The notes under the pieces are model-generated. The model saw nothing but the letters and a program-made list of their open reading frames with translations, had not been told where the DNA came from and made no database searches. From positions 124,001-188,000 of the forward strand of contig NC_019972.1 of the NCBI RefSeq assembly GCF_000328665.1: 64,000 nt of DNA. Direction: 5' to 3'. The stretch comes from Methanomethylovorans hollandica DSM 15978 (lineage in GTDB: Archaea > Halobacteriota > Methanosarcinia > Methanosarcinales > Methanosarcinaceae). This document shows positions 1 through 8,909 of this stretch, one piece after another; the first letter of the stretch is position 1; the number at the start of each line of letters is the position of its first letter. The position numbers and the translations under genes were made by a program.

Positions 1-2
1 TG

Positions 3-62
3 GACTTCAGTCTGAACAGGATAGATTCATATCTGGGGAGTGAGAAGGCTGTTGCGGAGTAA
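3..62 (+). CDS. 3' end of an unidentified gene (partial)
   Basis: The frame starting at base 3 is open to a TAA at 60-62 and encodes the last 19 residues of a protein, ending in NRIDSYLGSEKAVAE. The other two plus-strand frames have stops within these 60 bases. The rest of the gene lies outside the window, so no function can be assigned. It could also be a chance open stretch. Confidence 0.4.
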   Translation, partial: DFSLNRIDSYLGSEKAVAE

Positions 63-138
63 AAATATCATTAACAACTGATTTAGGTTACTTTATTTTA
101 TTCTTGAAAAACAAGTATTCATACAAAACATCAATATG

Positions 139-146
139 TTTATATG
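139..146 (+). promoter_or_regulatory. Archaeal TATA box for the toxin-antitoxin pair
   Basis: TTTATATG lies 25-32 bases before the ATG at 171, the normal distance from an archaeal TATA box to the transcription start. This suggests a leaderless mRNA that begins at or very near the ATG at 171, which is why that start is preferred over the ATG at 144, which sits next to the TATA box. Confidence 0.5.
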
Positions 147-170
147 CATAAGACTCGAAACTACTATAGT

Positions 171-368
171 ATGAAAAGTGCTCATATTTTCAAAAATCCT
201 CGCAGATCAGGAAGTAAAAAGGATGCGCCAAAAACAATATATCCTTCAGAGGATTCTTTGGATCCGGCATTTGTTAAAGAGGTCGAGCACAGAAGACAAG
301 AAGTCCAGAATGGAAAAGGTATTAGATTTGATACCGCAGAAGACCTTTTTACAAACCTTGAAAAATGA
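171..368 (+). CDS. Antitoxin of a type II toxin-antitoxin pair (RelB-like position)
   Basis: A small, charged protein of 65 residues from the ATG at 171 (74 if the ATG at 144 were used). It is encoded directly before a RelE-type toxin, with an ATGA overlap of 4 bases, the usual layout of antitoxin and toxin. The C-terminal part (IRFDTAEDLFTNLEK) looks like the toxin-binding tail of short archaeal antitoxins. I do not recognise a specific DNA-binding fold. The role is inferred from position: it would bind and neutralise the toxin at 365 and probably repress the shared promoter. Confidence 0.65.
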   Translation: MKSAHIFKNPRRSGSKKDAPKTIYPSEDSLDPAFVKEVEHRRQEVQNGKGIRFDTAEDLFTNLEK

Positions 369-628
369 CTTATCAGATCATCTTATCTCCTGATTTTGAG
401 AAAGATACAAAAGTCTTATTTAAAAAGGATCCTGCTCTATATGATCGTTTTAAGAAAACGGTTTATAATATATTGGAAAATCCGTTTTGTGGAAAGCCAC
501 TACGCAATGTGCTAAAAGGGCTTCGCAGAGTTCATGTTGGGCACTTTGTACTCATATACGAACTCGATGAAACCCATAGGACTATCACACTTTTGAGCTT
601 CACACATCACGATAAAGCATATAAATAA
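365..628 (+). CDS. RelE/ParE-family toxin (probable mRNA interferase)
   Basis: This 87-residue protein has the size and pattern of RelE/YafQ-type toxins: an N-terminal helix pair (residues 10-40), then GKPLRNVLKGLRRVHVGHFV around residues 42-61, then a strand with IYELDE and an ending of SFTHHDKAYK. The basic residues in LKGLRR and the C-terminal HHDKAYK correspond to the RNA-contacting and catalytic part of the fold. RelE proteins cut mRNA on the ribosome; ParE relatives poison gyrase, and the sequence alone does not settle which applies. It overlaps the antitoxin gene by 4 bases (ATGA), so the two are translated together. Confidence 0.8.
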   Translation: MTYQIILSPDFEKDTKVLFKKDPALYDRFKKTVYNILENPFCGKPLRNVLKGLRRVHVGHFVLIYELDETHRTITLLSFTHHDKAYK

Positions 629-694
629 CAAAAAACGCTATGCTTAAGTATGTTTTCACAAATTCGTATCTTCTCTATTTTTGATGGTGTAAAA

Positions 695-1825
695 TCACAT
701 TATATTGTAAAACTTTGTATTATAGATCTCAGCTATTTCCTTTTCTGCTTCAGGTACCAGCAGTTTGGTCACCATGGAGATAGAGCAAGAATCCAGGTCC
801 ATGAAAATCTTTGCGTTTTCCACTGCGGTAGATTTTGCAGAAAAAGAGCTCATGATATCCGATAGGTTCTCTCTTGTTATTGTTTCGGTCTGATCAGAAT
901 AAGTCTTTGTTTCCAAAAGGACAACGCACGGTTTCTGCACAATGTGCACTGCGATTATTTCTGGTCTCAACCACCGGGAATGCCTTTGTCGCAGTTCATG
1001 TACGATATTGGATGACATGGGATAATCTTTCACAAAAGCAACAATCTTATTGACCTCATCCATGATGTTGTGGATAATTTGCATGCGCAGATTCACACTG
1101 CCCTCATATTCCAGAGCTTTTTCTATGGAAACTGCCCTGAAAACTGCATTATCCATCTCCTCAGATGCACTTTCGACGTGGGTGAAGAACAGTCTCCACA
1201 ATGCAAGCAAAGAAAGTTCCGAGTTGTACGGGACGATCTCCATTACAGAAAGAGCGAATTTCAGGTATGCCTCCAGATCTTTAAGCGTTTTTGTAACTTC
1301 AACGATATCCGAGGAAATACCCAGGTTCATTTTGTTGCTCATCCTGTAATTCATCTCTTTGCCATACTCCTGCTCCATGCGAAGAAGGAGATTCTCAGTA
1401 TCTGCTCCGTAGAATGCATTGAATACCTGTATTGCAGCTTTCCTGTAAGCTTCTGCCCACTCCTTAGCAGGAGTATCAAAATACCCCGGATAATGAGGAT
1501 TAGGCACAAAGAACCATCCGGCGTGGACATGCATCTTTTTGAAATCATCAATGGTAAAGTCGCATTGCAGATCATTCTTCTGCAGATATTCAGCGAAGAA
1601 TTCGAGCTTTTGCTCATGACTGCTCAGGTAAGTTTCATAGTTGTTGTCATATTGGATGTACTTTTCATCAGGCGAGTAGTCTTGCTGCAGGTAAGTGGTT
1701 ATCGAGAACTCGATGGAATTGTCGAATGCTATACAGGCCATTGCCCTGTCAAAAGCAGTATCTTTTTTGAAATGCCATTCAGCCTGTGCTAATATTTCCA
1801 GAGAATCATATGGATATCTGTTCAT
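695..1825 (-). CDS. Uncharacterised protein, 376 aa (weak HEPN-like resemblance)
   Basis: I do not recognise this family. The start is placed at the ATG at 1825 because GGAGGGTTAAAA precedes it with ideal spacing; an in-frame ATG at 1870 has no such site. The protein is mostly helical, with no signal peptide or membrane segment. Residues around HVHAGWFFVP followed by AYRKAAIQVFNAFYGAD recall the helix with a conserved basic-histidine motif in HEPN-like proteins, but the motif is not canonical, so this is speculation. The C-terminal third has alternating strands (EIIAVHIVQKPCVVLLETKT), perhaps a separate domain. It lies next to the defence-like block on the same strand, separated from it by about 220 bases. 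Confidence 0.55.
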   Translation of the reverse strand: MNRYPYDSLEILAQAEWHFKKDTAFDRAMACIAFDNSIEFSITTYLQQDYSPDEKYIQYDNNYETYLSSHEQKLEFFAEYLQKNDLQCDFTIDDFKKMHVHAGWFFVPNPHYPGYFDTPAKEWAEAYRKAAIQVFNAFYGADTENLLLRMEQEYGKEMNYRMSNKMNLGISSDIVEVTKTLKDLEAYLKFALSVMEIVPYNSELSLLALWRLFFTHVESASEEMDNAVFRAVSIEKALEYEGSVNLRMQIIHNIMDEVNKIVAFVKDYPMSSNIVHELRQRHSRWLRPEIIAVHIVQKPCVVLLETKTYSDQTETITRENLSDIMSSFSAKSTAVENAKIFMDLDSCSISMVTKLLVPEAEKEIAEIYNTKFYNIM

Positions 1826-2046
1826 TTTTAACCCTCCAGCCCTGAAAGAAAGACAATGTATGTTTTTCATCGTTTTTTTGGTAATGATTTATATTTATGA
1901 GTTAATAGATAGTATATTATAGTGAATAGTAAGTATATAATTTTATCTATTTGTGTTTACAATTTAAGAGTATATCTAAAACGAATGTATATGAAGACTA
2001 CTCTAACATCAATAAAATTATACTGCAATAGGTTTAGTAATAAATC

Positions 2047-5000
2047 TTAATTATTTGTTTTTTCAACAAAAGCAGCTATTTTTTGCATATGTATGGGTTT
2101 ATAATATAGATATTGCTTTTTGCCTCCAACAACAACATCGATTATATAATAATCTCCCTTTCTTTCTTTAACTTCTTCAGGTGCAACTTCATAATTCAGT
2201 ATTTTTTTTGCAATTTTTAAAATATTGTCCAGATTTCTGTTTGGATGATTTTTCATTAAAGCATGGCAATTTGGACATAAACATATAACATTAAACTCCA
2301 TATTAGTCCATTCATGAGCATTTTCGGTCTCAACGATTCTATAAATGGAAAAATACGGTTGATTGCTACCTATATTTAATTTTGTGTTACATAACTGGCA
2401 ATGTCCTCTATATTGTTCAAATAAAAACTGTTTTGGATCGATGCTATCATATATTTCAGTTTTAATTAAGTGACTATTTTTTCTTTTGATTTTAATTCCA
2501 TCAAGCCGTTTATGGAATTTATCACTATATTTTTGACGGATTTTCTCTTCCTCTTCTGGAGAAACACTATTATCCCACCCGGAGTTATTTGTATTTTTGA
2601 AATAAGTTTTTCCATGTTTACTAAGAGATTTTTCGAACTTCTTCCGAATATCGGATGGTGATGATTTCTTTGGTAAATTTTCTTGTTTCTCCAATGTGCT
2701 TTCATTTTGAGTTCCAGACAGATGAGAAAATGAGGATTTCTTTGATAATTGTTTATGTTCTTCTAGTGTGCTCTCAGTTTCGTTTCCAAGTAGACTATAT
2801 ATTGATGATTTCTTTTGGGACTGCTTTGTTTTTTTCAAAGATGCGATTAGTTCTGGAAGTTTCATTCTATCTTCTTCGTCAAGTGACTGGATTTCATTAA
2901 TAATTCCCTCAAGTTCTGGACATTTTTCTTTTAAGTATTCAGCTACTTCTAACATAAATTGAGCCTTTAGTTTAAGTTTTTCTGCGAGAGTCTTAGCTTT
3001 TGGGCTTTTTATATTGAATTCATCTGGCAAATCTGATAACATTAAGTCTGATGGAAGATGGAAGTTATTTTCTTTGTCGGGAATCCATTGGTGTTCAGTT
3101 AGTAACTTACCTGCTTTTGAATACTCTTCTGATTTTGTAGAGTTCGAATAGTCTTGGCGACTTGAAGATTCAACTGTTCCAGAAATTATTTTGGAATTAT
3201 TCTCTAAAATACTCCATAAGATATGTGCTTTCTGGACAGTGATATTTTTTAAAGCATGTTCTAATCCTTCAATCTCACTATCTGGATCAAATCCATTTAA
3301 ACTTCGTTTATGCCAGCCATGCATACTAGAAATTGTAACATTTCCCCATTCGCTACATTTACAGGTAATATTTATTTGAGATTTACACCCCAACTTTTTA
3401 AATATAATTCTGTCTAAATTCAAATTGGAATATAAACTATCTAGAAGGTAAATATTAGAATTTTCTTCAAAAAAAGTCTCTATATCCCTGTGACCTGTAT
3501 ATTTTTCACCAAGATAGATTTCTAAAGGCTTCTTTAATAAAATTTCTCCTGTACAGATATTTTTTGCATATAATATTGGCGTTGTTCTTAATATCTCCAA
3601 CAACTCTCTTTTTCGGTCTGAATTTATTGATGATAGTATCGTTTTTGAAATCCACTCTATATGTTGTAAATGTACTTCTTTGTCAATTGGCAAGTTTTTA
3701 TCTTCTTTATAGAAAGGCAATATTATATCAATTATTTCTGCTATATCATCAGGTTTTTGTAATTCCAATTCTTCGAGAAATTCTTTTGCTTTTGGGTCGT
3801 TGGCAATGTTATCCTTTATAGTTGGAAAACGTTCTCTGAATTCGGATGGGAAATAAGCATTAGGTTTTCCTTCCTCACTAAAGGGAATAACATGGGAATT
3901 GTTGTCTAACCTTATGATTTCCTTTGATAGAAGAGGGCCTTTTTGATAATATTTCTTCCACAATGCTTTTTGATCTAAAAGAAAAATATAGAACTTTTTT
4001 ACCCATTCATCTGACTGCTTCTCAATAAAGTCAACAGAAAAATCCCTCGCAAACTTGTCTGGGTCGATTTCAGGAACAGAAAGTTCAGTAATTAAATAAG
4101 ATCGAAGTTCAGGAGTTTTATCTTTTGTAATAGTTCCATCAAGCCATTGAAGATTTTCACGATGCAACAAATCACTTATCTGTTTTGAAGATAATAATTC
4201 CCTTAATGATTGTGAGTTGGCTAATATTGCTTGTTTTGCAGTTACATATCCACCATTATATGTCGGAAGGAGAGCATTATCACCGAGGAATTTTTCTTTT
4301 ATTTTCTTGGATATAGGCAAAAAAGTAGAATTATACCTAAGTGCGTTGATATCTATTGAAAGAGTTTGTAAAAAAGAGACGTCAAGTAATTCCATTTCTT
4401 TAATTCTATCGAGACTCTCTGCAGTAAGAATAGCAATTTCTTCAATTAATAATTTATTCCAGTCATTACTAAATATATTATCACGGGAAGTGGTTGTTTG
4501 AAAATTACCTTGAATGAGGAAACTAAGGCCAGTTTTTTTATCTGTAGGGAAAAAAACCACTAACTGAGTGTTATCTGCAGAAATAATCTGTTCTTTTTTT
4601 GAGTTCTCGTCATTTTGAACTAAATATGCAATTTCTACACTCGATTTATTATTACACTCATTTGAAATTGTTCGGCTAAATTTAAGCCAGTTTTCAATAG
4701 ATATTACACTTACATTAGACTCTGAGTAAAGTATGGCTCTTGAGTATGTTGTTTCGTGGTTCGATTTTTTATAATATTTTCCATATGTTCCATCAATCTT
4801 CCACGTAATCTCCTCTATGTTTTTTAGGAATAAAAGTGTCCTTGCTCCAAGACCAATTAATTTAGATTTAATTTCCAAATAGGAATCTTTTTGGTTAATT
4901 TTATCGTTGTTCAGAGGTATTACAAAGAGAGTTTGGCCTTTAATTATGTCATTTCTCTGATTTATTGAATACGGATGCACGTAGTTTTTAATGCAGAAAC

Positions 5001-5388
5001 AATAATGTCCACTGTATATCTCAGGTGATTTGGTATATGCATAAACAGATTTAAAACCAATTCCAAACTTCCCAATTTGAGATATATCTTGTTTTTTAGT
5101 TCCACTGGCCAATCTGCAGATGCCTTTTATGTCTTCTTCATCAAAGGGTATTCCATTATGTCTTATCTCTAATCGATCATTATATAACTCGAAATGAACT
5201 GATTTTATACGTGTGTCTTCCTTATTTAATCTCTCATAAGCATCCTCAGCATTCTGTAAAAGTTCATATATAAAGTGAGTTTTTTCACTATAAAGTTCTG
5301 TCAGTAATGTAGGTCCATACTCATTTACAGCCGTACCATAAAGTCCAATATTTTCTTCTCTGATAACATCATAAATAACATTAGTCAT
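2047..5388 (-). CDS. Sacsin-type HATPase protein with C-terminal HNH-like zinc motif
   Basis: A protein of 1113 residues from the ATG at 5388; the upstream TTG at 5400 would overlap the SNF2 gene. The N-terminus carries a GHKL/Hsp90-type ATP-binding fold as in sacsin: an N-box YELLQNAEDA near residue 45, HNGIPF near 95 and IGKFGIGFKSVYAYT near 125. The middle is long and helical with no recognised domain. The C-terminus has CQLC near residue 995 and CPNCHALMKNHPNRN near 1035, a CxxC...CxxCH arrangement as in HNH endonucleases. It starts 5 bases after the SNF2 helicase stop, so the two are almost surely one operon. Proteins joining a sacsin-like ATPase to a nuclease occur in prokaryotic defence loci; an anti-phage or anti-plasmid role is inferred. 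Confidence 0.8.
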   Translation of the reverse strand: MTNVIYDVIREENIGLYGTAVNEYGPTLLTELYSEKTHFIYELLQNAEDAYERLNKEDTRIKSVHFELYNDRLEIRHNGIPFDEEDIKGICRLASGTKKQDISQIGKFGIGFKSVYAYTKSPEIYSGHYCFCIKNYVHPYSINQRNDIIKGQTLFVIPLNNDKINQKDSYLEIKSKLIGLGARTLLFLKNIEEITWKIDGTYGKYYKKSNHETTYSRAILYSESNVSVISIENWLKFSRTISNECNNKSSVEIAYLVQNDENSKKEQIISADNTQLVVFFPTDKKTGLSFLIQGNFQTTTSRDNIFSNDWNKLLIEEIAILTAESLDRIKEMELLDVSFLQTLSIDINALRYNSTFLPISKKIKEKFLGDNALLPTYNGGYVTAKQAILANSQSLRELLSSKQISDLLHRENLQWLDGTITKDKTPELRSYLITELSVPEIDPDKFARDFSVDFIEKQSDEWVKKFYIFLLDQKALWKKYYQKGPLLSKEIIRLDNNSHVIPFSEEGKPNAYFPSEFRERFPTIKDNIANDPKAKEFLEELELQKPDDIAEIIDIILPFYKEDKNLPIDKEVHLQHIEWISKTILSSINSDRKRELLEILRTTPILYAKNICTGEILLKKPLEIYLGEKYTGHRDIETFFEENSNIYLLDSLYSNLNLDRIIFKKLGCKSQINITCKCSEWGNVTISSMHGWHKRSLNGFDPDSEIEGLEHALKNITVQKAHILWSILENNSKIISGTVESSSRQDYSNSTKSEEYSKAGKLLTEHQWIPDKENNFHLPSDLMLSDLPDEFNIKSPKAKTLAEKLKLKAQFMLEVAEYLKEKCPELEGIINEIQSLDEEDRMKLPELIASLKKTKQSQKKSSIYSLLGNETESTLEEHKQLSKKSSFSHLSGTQNESTLEKQENLPKKSSPSDIRKKFEKSLSKHGKTYFKNTNNSGWDNSVSPEEEEKIRQKYSDKFHKRLDGIKIKRKNSHLIKTEIYDSIDPKQFLFEQYRGHCQLCNTKLNIGSNQPYFSIYRIVETENAHEWTNMEFNVICLCPNCHALMKNHPNRNLDNILKIAKKILNYEVAPEEVKERKGDYYIIDVVVGGKKQYLYYKPIHMQKIAAFVEKTNN

Positions 5389-5393
5389 AATTA

Positions 5394-8300
5394 TTACCAA
5401 ACCTTAATATGAACAATTGCTTCCAAATTATAATCTAGTGACAATTCTTGACGATGTTGTAGTTCATTGATTTTAGTTTTATGTTTTGCCTTTTTGCTAT
5501 CAATTCGACCTTTCATTAAACGTACAAATCTTTCATCAGGTGTTTTCCCCTCAGATCTTTGCTTTTCAATATACCGATTGAGACTTTCTTGTAGTTTTTC
5601 GACTTGTAGCTTACAGGACTGTGTTAAAGCAGTTATTCTACTATCAATTTTAAAACGATTTTCTTCTGAGGCAACACGCCTCTTTTCTTCCACAATTTCA
5701 TTAAGATAATCCATTGCAATCTCTAAGAGCTCATTAACATCAATATAATCAGATTCAATTGTTGTAGTACCATCAATAGAATCACATGCCAGCAAGCGAG
5801 GGATTTTTCCAAATAAAGTTCTATAAACTGTTTTTGTATTGATGTCGACAGGTAAGCCTAAAAATTCAATTTCTGTTCTCAAGCCTTCCATGCGCACTTC
5901 AAAAAGAAATACAATATATTCTCCATTTAAAATATATGATTCCGATGGATGAAGGTAAAATCTAAATATTTTATGCAATAGTTTTTCTTTTTCTAGCTGA
6001 TATGTCAAAAAGCGTGACCAATGTCCTGTAGGTGAGAGGAAAATATAATCCTGATAGGTTTCTGCGAGCTGCCCGTCAAAAATAACTTTTACTGGACTAG
6101 ACCCAAATAATGCTTTAAGCTCATTAAATGCACCTTCATTTCCAGGTTTCCTTGAAAAGGCTTCTAGTTGAGTGACAAGGCTTGGAGATAATTCTATAAT
6201 ACCACCGCTGTCATCAAGACTACTGAAAGTGCAACCTTCATGCATAGACAAATAGTTTTGTGTTAATTCTATGGCATCTGAAGGACTGATAAAATTTCCT
6301 TCAGAGATTCTATTTATTGGTTTAGTAAAGTAATCATCACTTAAAAGCTCTGTCCTGTATTTCTCAAATTGTTCGTATTCTGCTTTTGCTGCTTCGATAG
6401 CTTCCTGCAAACGTCGAGATATTTCATTTTTTTGTTCATCAGAAAGGCCTCCTGAAATTATTGCGGTTTGAATATCAGCAATCTCTGTGCCCATTATTGG
6501 TTCAAATGCGCCGATGCCTTCTTCTACTAAATTGATCCTGCGATATAGGCGGTCATAGATTTCCTCGTCAACTGAATTTTTAATAAACATATTTCCAACA
6601 ATTATCTTATCGGCAGTCTGTCCAAATCTATCAATTCTTCCAATTCTCTGTTCTATCCTCATTGGATTATATGGAAGATCATAATTGATTATTGCATGAC
6701 AGTATTGGAAATCAAGACCTTCTCCCCCAACTTCACTGGAAAGAAGAATATCAAAATCTCCATTTTTGAAAGAATCCATTGTCTTATACCTGTCTACAAC
6801 ATCCTGACCATTAGAATTTGAGGGAATGCTACCATGGATAATTCCAACACTATATCCATCCCTTTCAAGACTCTTTTTTAGGTACTCTAATGTCCTTACA
6901 AAAAAAGAAAATACTATTACTTGATGAGTTTCAGGATTTGAAATTACTTTATCAAGCATATGTTTAAACTGAGAATATTTGCTATCAATATTGCATCTTT
7001 TTTCCAGATCATCTAATAACACCTGAAAACTCTCTTTTAAAGTCGTGGGCAGTGCAGTATTACTGATTTCCAAATCATCTTCATAGTCATCGAGCTCAGA
7101 GGGATTTGGTAGATCGAATACTTTGTTTTCTTTTATGGAGGATTCAAGATAGTCCTTCATAGCTGGTATACAACTACTTATCATACGACGATAAGTGTTT
7201 GTAATAAATCCGAGTATTTGAGGATCTTTACCTATAGACAAATAATAATTTTGGATTACTTTTAATGCATGATCTTGAAACTTCAGTTCTTCCTTCGAAA
7301 GAGTTACCGGTAATTCTAAAACTTCTCTCTGAACTTGGTGTTCCAAAGCTTCTCTTTTTCTGGTTCGTGTGAATGAGTAGCTGAGCGGATTTAATGACAA
7401 TAACAAACGGTCATATCTAACGAATTCATCTGGAGACAGATTCTTATCCTGATTTAGTCTGTTGATTAGTTCTTTAATCTCTTCATGTTGCAATATGATT
7501 TTGCCTAAGGGATCCATTTCCAGTTCCATTATATGAGTAAATATCTCTTTTCTCTTTTCAACCAAGTTTTGAGACAATGAATGCCTTATGCGATTTATTT
7601 TAACAACTGGATTGTATAGGGCTTCAAATGTTGTTCTATCAGGAAAAGCAATGTTATTTAGAATATGCATCTGATTATACAAATCACCACTACTGAGATT
7701 CATAGGTGTAGCAGAAAGCATGAGCATCATTTCAGTCATATTTCCCAATAAGCTACCTAATTCATTACTGTCGGTATCAGTATTTCGCAGATGATGTGCT
7801 TCGTCGATTACCACCATACCAAATGTTGCTTCTTCTCTTTTTGAATCTAATTCAATTAAAAGATCAAGATATTCTCTTCTTCTGAATAACTGTAAACCAA
7901 CTACAAAAAAAGCATATTTTTTAGGAAAAATACCATCTTGTATAGTACTATTCAAAACATAATTGAGTTTTTTACCATCAAGTACTTCAAAATCAAGACG
8001 AAAACGTTCCTTCATCTCTCTTACCCATTTTCTTATGAGTGCATTGGGACATACTATTAAGATAGGAGTACTGTGTGTCAATTTTTCTCTTGCAAGCATT
8101 TCAGTTAAAATTATCCCCGTTTCAATAGTCTTTCCAACACCAACTTCATCAGCGATAAAAAGTCTCTCATCAGAATTTGGAGATATAAATTTCAATAAAG
8201 GCTTAAATTGATGTGGATTGAAAATAGTTTTACTACCAAGATAACTATAGAGGTTGCTTTCAAGAGGTTTCGAGAGTCGGAACCATGTTTGAAATATTTT

Positions 8301-8531
8301 ATATTGAGAACAACCTCCAAGATTTTCCGTATAGAAATTTTCCACTAGATTATCTTCTTGAACTGAATATGGTTCTAGATATTTCTCTGCAAAAGTGCGC
8401 GTTTTTCCTTCAACGGTTACTTGATAAGAATAACTTCGTGAGCCTTTAATTACTTTATTAATTGTCCCAATTTTGCCTGTACTAATAACTTTTACATTAT
8501 TACCTGCAATAAAAAGTGGCTCATTGGACAT
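5394..8531 (-). CDS. SNF2-family DNA-dependent ATPase (RapA/DrmD-like helicase)
   Basis: A two-lobed SNF2 ATPase. Walker A is GVGKT (about residues 131-135) in ADEVGVGKTIETGIIL, Walker B is DEAH (about 243-246), and motif III is SATP. The second lobe has IHGSI, GGEGLDFQ, and the arginine-finger motif RIEQRIGRIDRFGQ. The N-terminal 50 residues form a small beta domain, and the C-terminal 350 are charged and helical. The ATG at 8531 is chosen because GAGGTG precedes it by 5 bases. Such enzymes move along or remodel double-stranded DNA; close relatives are RapA and the SNF2 subunits of defence systems such as DISARM. Its gene overlaps the small ORF upstream and nearly touches the HATPase-HNH gene downstream, so the three are co-transcribed. 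Confidence 0.9.
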   Translation of the reverse strand: MSNEPLFIAGNNVKVISTGKIGTINKVIKGSRSYSYQVTVEGKTRTFAEKYLEPYSVQEDNLVENFYTENLGGCSQYKIFQTWFRLSKPLESNLYSYLGSKTIFNPHQFKPLLKFISPNSDERLFIADEVGVGKTIETGIILTEMLAREKLTHSTPILIVCPNALIRKWVREMKERFRLDFEVLDGKKLNYVLNSTIQDGIFPKKYAFFVVGLQLFRRREYLDLLIELDSKREEATFGMVVIDEAHHLRNTDTDSNELGSLLGNMTEMMLMLSATPMNLSSGDLYNQMHILNNIAFPDRTTFEALYNPVVKINRIRHSLSQNLVEKRKEIFTHIMELEMDPLGKIILQHEEIKELINRLNQDKNLSPDEFVRYDRLLLSLNPLSYSFTRTRKREALEHQVQREVLELPVTLSKEELKFQDHALKVIQNYYLSIGKDPQILGFITNTYRRMISSCIPAMKDYLESSIKENKVFDLPNPSELDDYEDDLEISNTALPTTLKESFQVLLDDLEKRCNIDSKYSQFKHMLDKVISNPETHQVIVFSFFVRTLEYLKKSLERDGYSVGIIHGSIPSNSNGQDVVDRYKTMDSFKNGDFDILLSSEVGGEGLDFQYCHAIINYDLPYNPMRIEQRIGRIDRFGQTADKIIVGNMFIKNSVDEEIYDRLYRRINLVEEGIGAFEPIMGTEIADIQTAIISGGLSDEQKNEISRRLQEAIEAAKAEYEQFEKYRTELLSDDYFTKPINRISEGNFISPSDAIELTQNYLSMHEGCTFSSLDDSGGIIELSPSLVTQLEAFSRKPGNEGAFNELKALFGSSPVKVIFDGQLAETYQDYIFLSPTGHWSRFLTYQLEKEKLLHKIFRFYLHPSESYILNGEYIVFLFEVRMEGLRTEIEFLGLPVDINTKTVYRTLFGKIPRLLACDSIDGTTTIESDYIDVNELLEIAMDYLNEIVEEKRRVASEENRFKIDSRITALTQSCKLQVEKLQESLNRYIEKQRSEGKTPDERFVRLMKGRIDSKKAKHKTKINELQHRQELSLDYNLEAIVHIKVW

Positions 8532-8763
8532 CAAAACACCTCATAAAATTATCAGTGTCCTGATATTTCCAGAACTTATCCACAGTTAGGAGATTGAATA
8601 GATTATTTCTCAATACTATTCTTAGTGCCAAATCCAACGTTCTCGCAGAAATTAGATTTGATTCTTTTAATTCAAATGAAAATTTCAACATAGCTGATCT
8701 AAAATGAAAATATAAGTCAACTTTATGAGAAATTAGTAATTCTAAGGCTTGCTTAATCCCCAT
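8521..8763 (-). CDS. Small protein of unknown function, 80 aa
   Basis: This small ORF ends 11 bases inside the start of the SNF2 gene, and its own start overlaps the tail of another reading frame upstream; such tight packing suggests a real operon member. The sequence is helical and hydrophobic-patterned (ALELLISHKVDLYFHF, LDLALRIVLRNNLFNLL), without cysteine motifs or membrane segments. I do not recognise a family. It may be a subunit or regulator of the SNF2/HATPase machinery. Confidence 0.55.
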   Translation of the reverse strand: MGIKQALELLISHKVDLYFHFRSAMLKFSFELKESNLISARTLDLALRIVLRNNLFNLLTVDKFWKYQDTDNFMRCFDVQ

Positions 8764-8909
8764 TTACGTGAAGCTGGCTCAAATTTATTGTAATCAATCA
8801 TTGAATTAGTATATTTATCCATCTCTTTTATTTGTTCACGAATTTTATGATTTTGATCTTCTATTTCTGATATTTTACTTTTTATGTCATTGACTCTCTC
8901 TAAGGTCAA
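8742..8909 (-). CDS. Short coiled-coil frame, 55 aa, or frameshifted tail of the coiled-coil gene
   Basis: A frame read from a TTG at 8909 encodes about 55 residues, beginning MTLERVNDIKSKISEIEDQ and continuing as a charged coiled coil before ending in RKWGLSKP. It overlaps the last residues of the coiled-coil gene upstream and the first codons of the 80-residue gene downstream. Because its heptad-like pattern carries straight on from the upstream protein, it may be that protein's real C-terminus, reached by a frameshift or lost by a one-base change. No clear ribosome binding site precedes the TTG. Confidence 0.35.
   Translation of the reverse strand: MTLERVNDIKSKISEIEDQNHKIREQIKEMDKYTNSMIDYNKFEPASRKWGLSKP

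Noticed and set aside
1070-1792. 240-codon plus-strand open frame
   Set aside because: It lies opposite the 376-residue minus-strand gene, has no ribosome binding site and no recognisable protein pattern.
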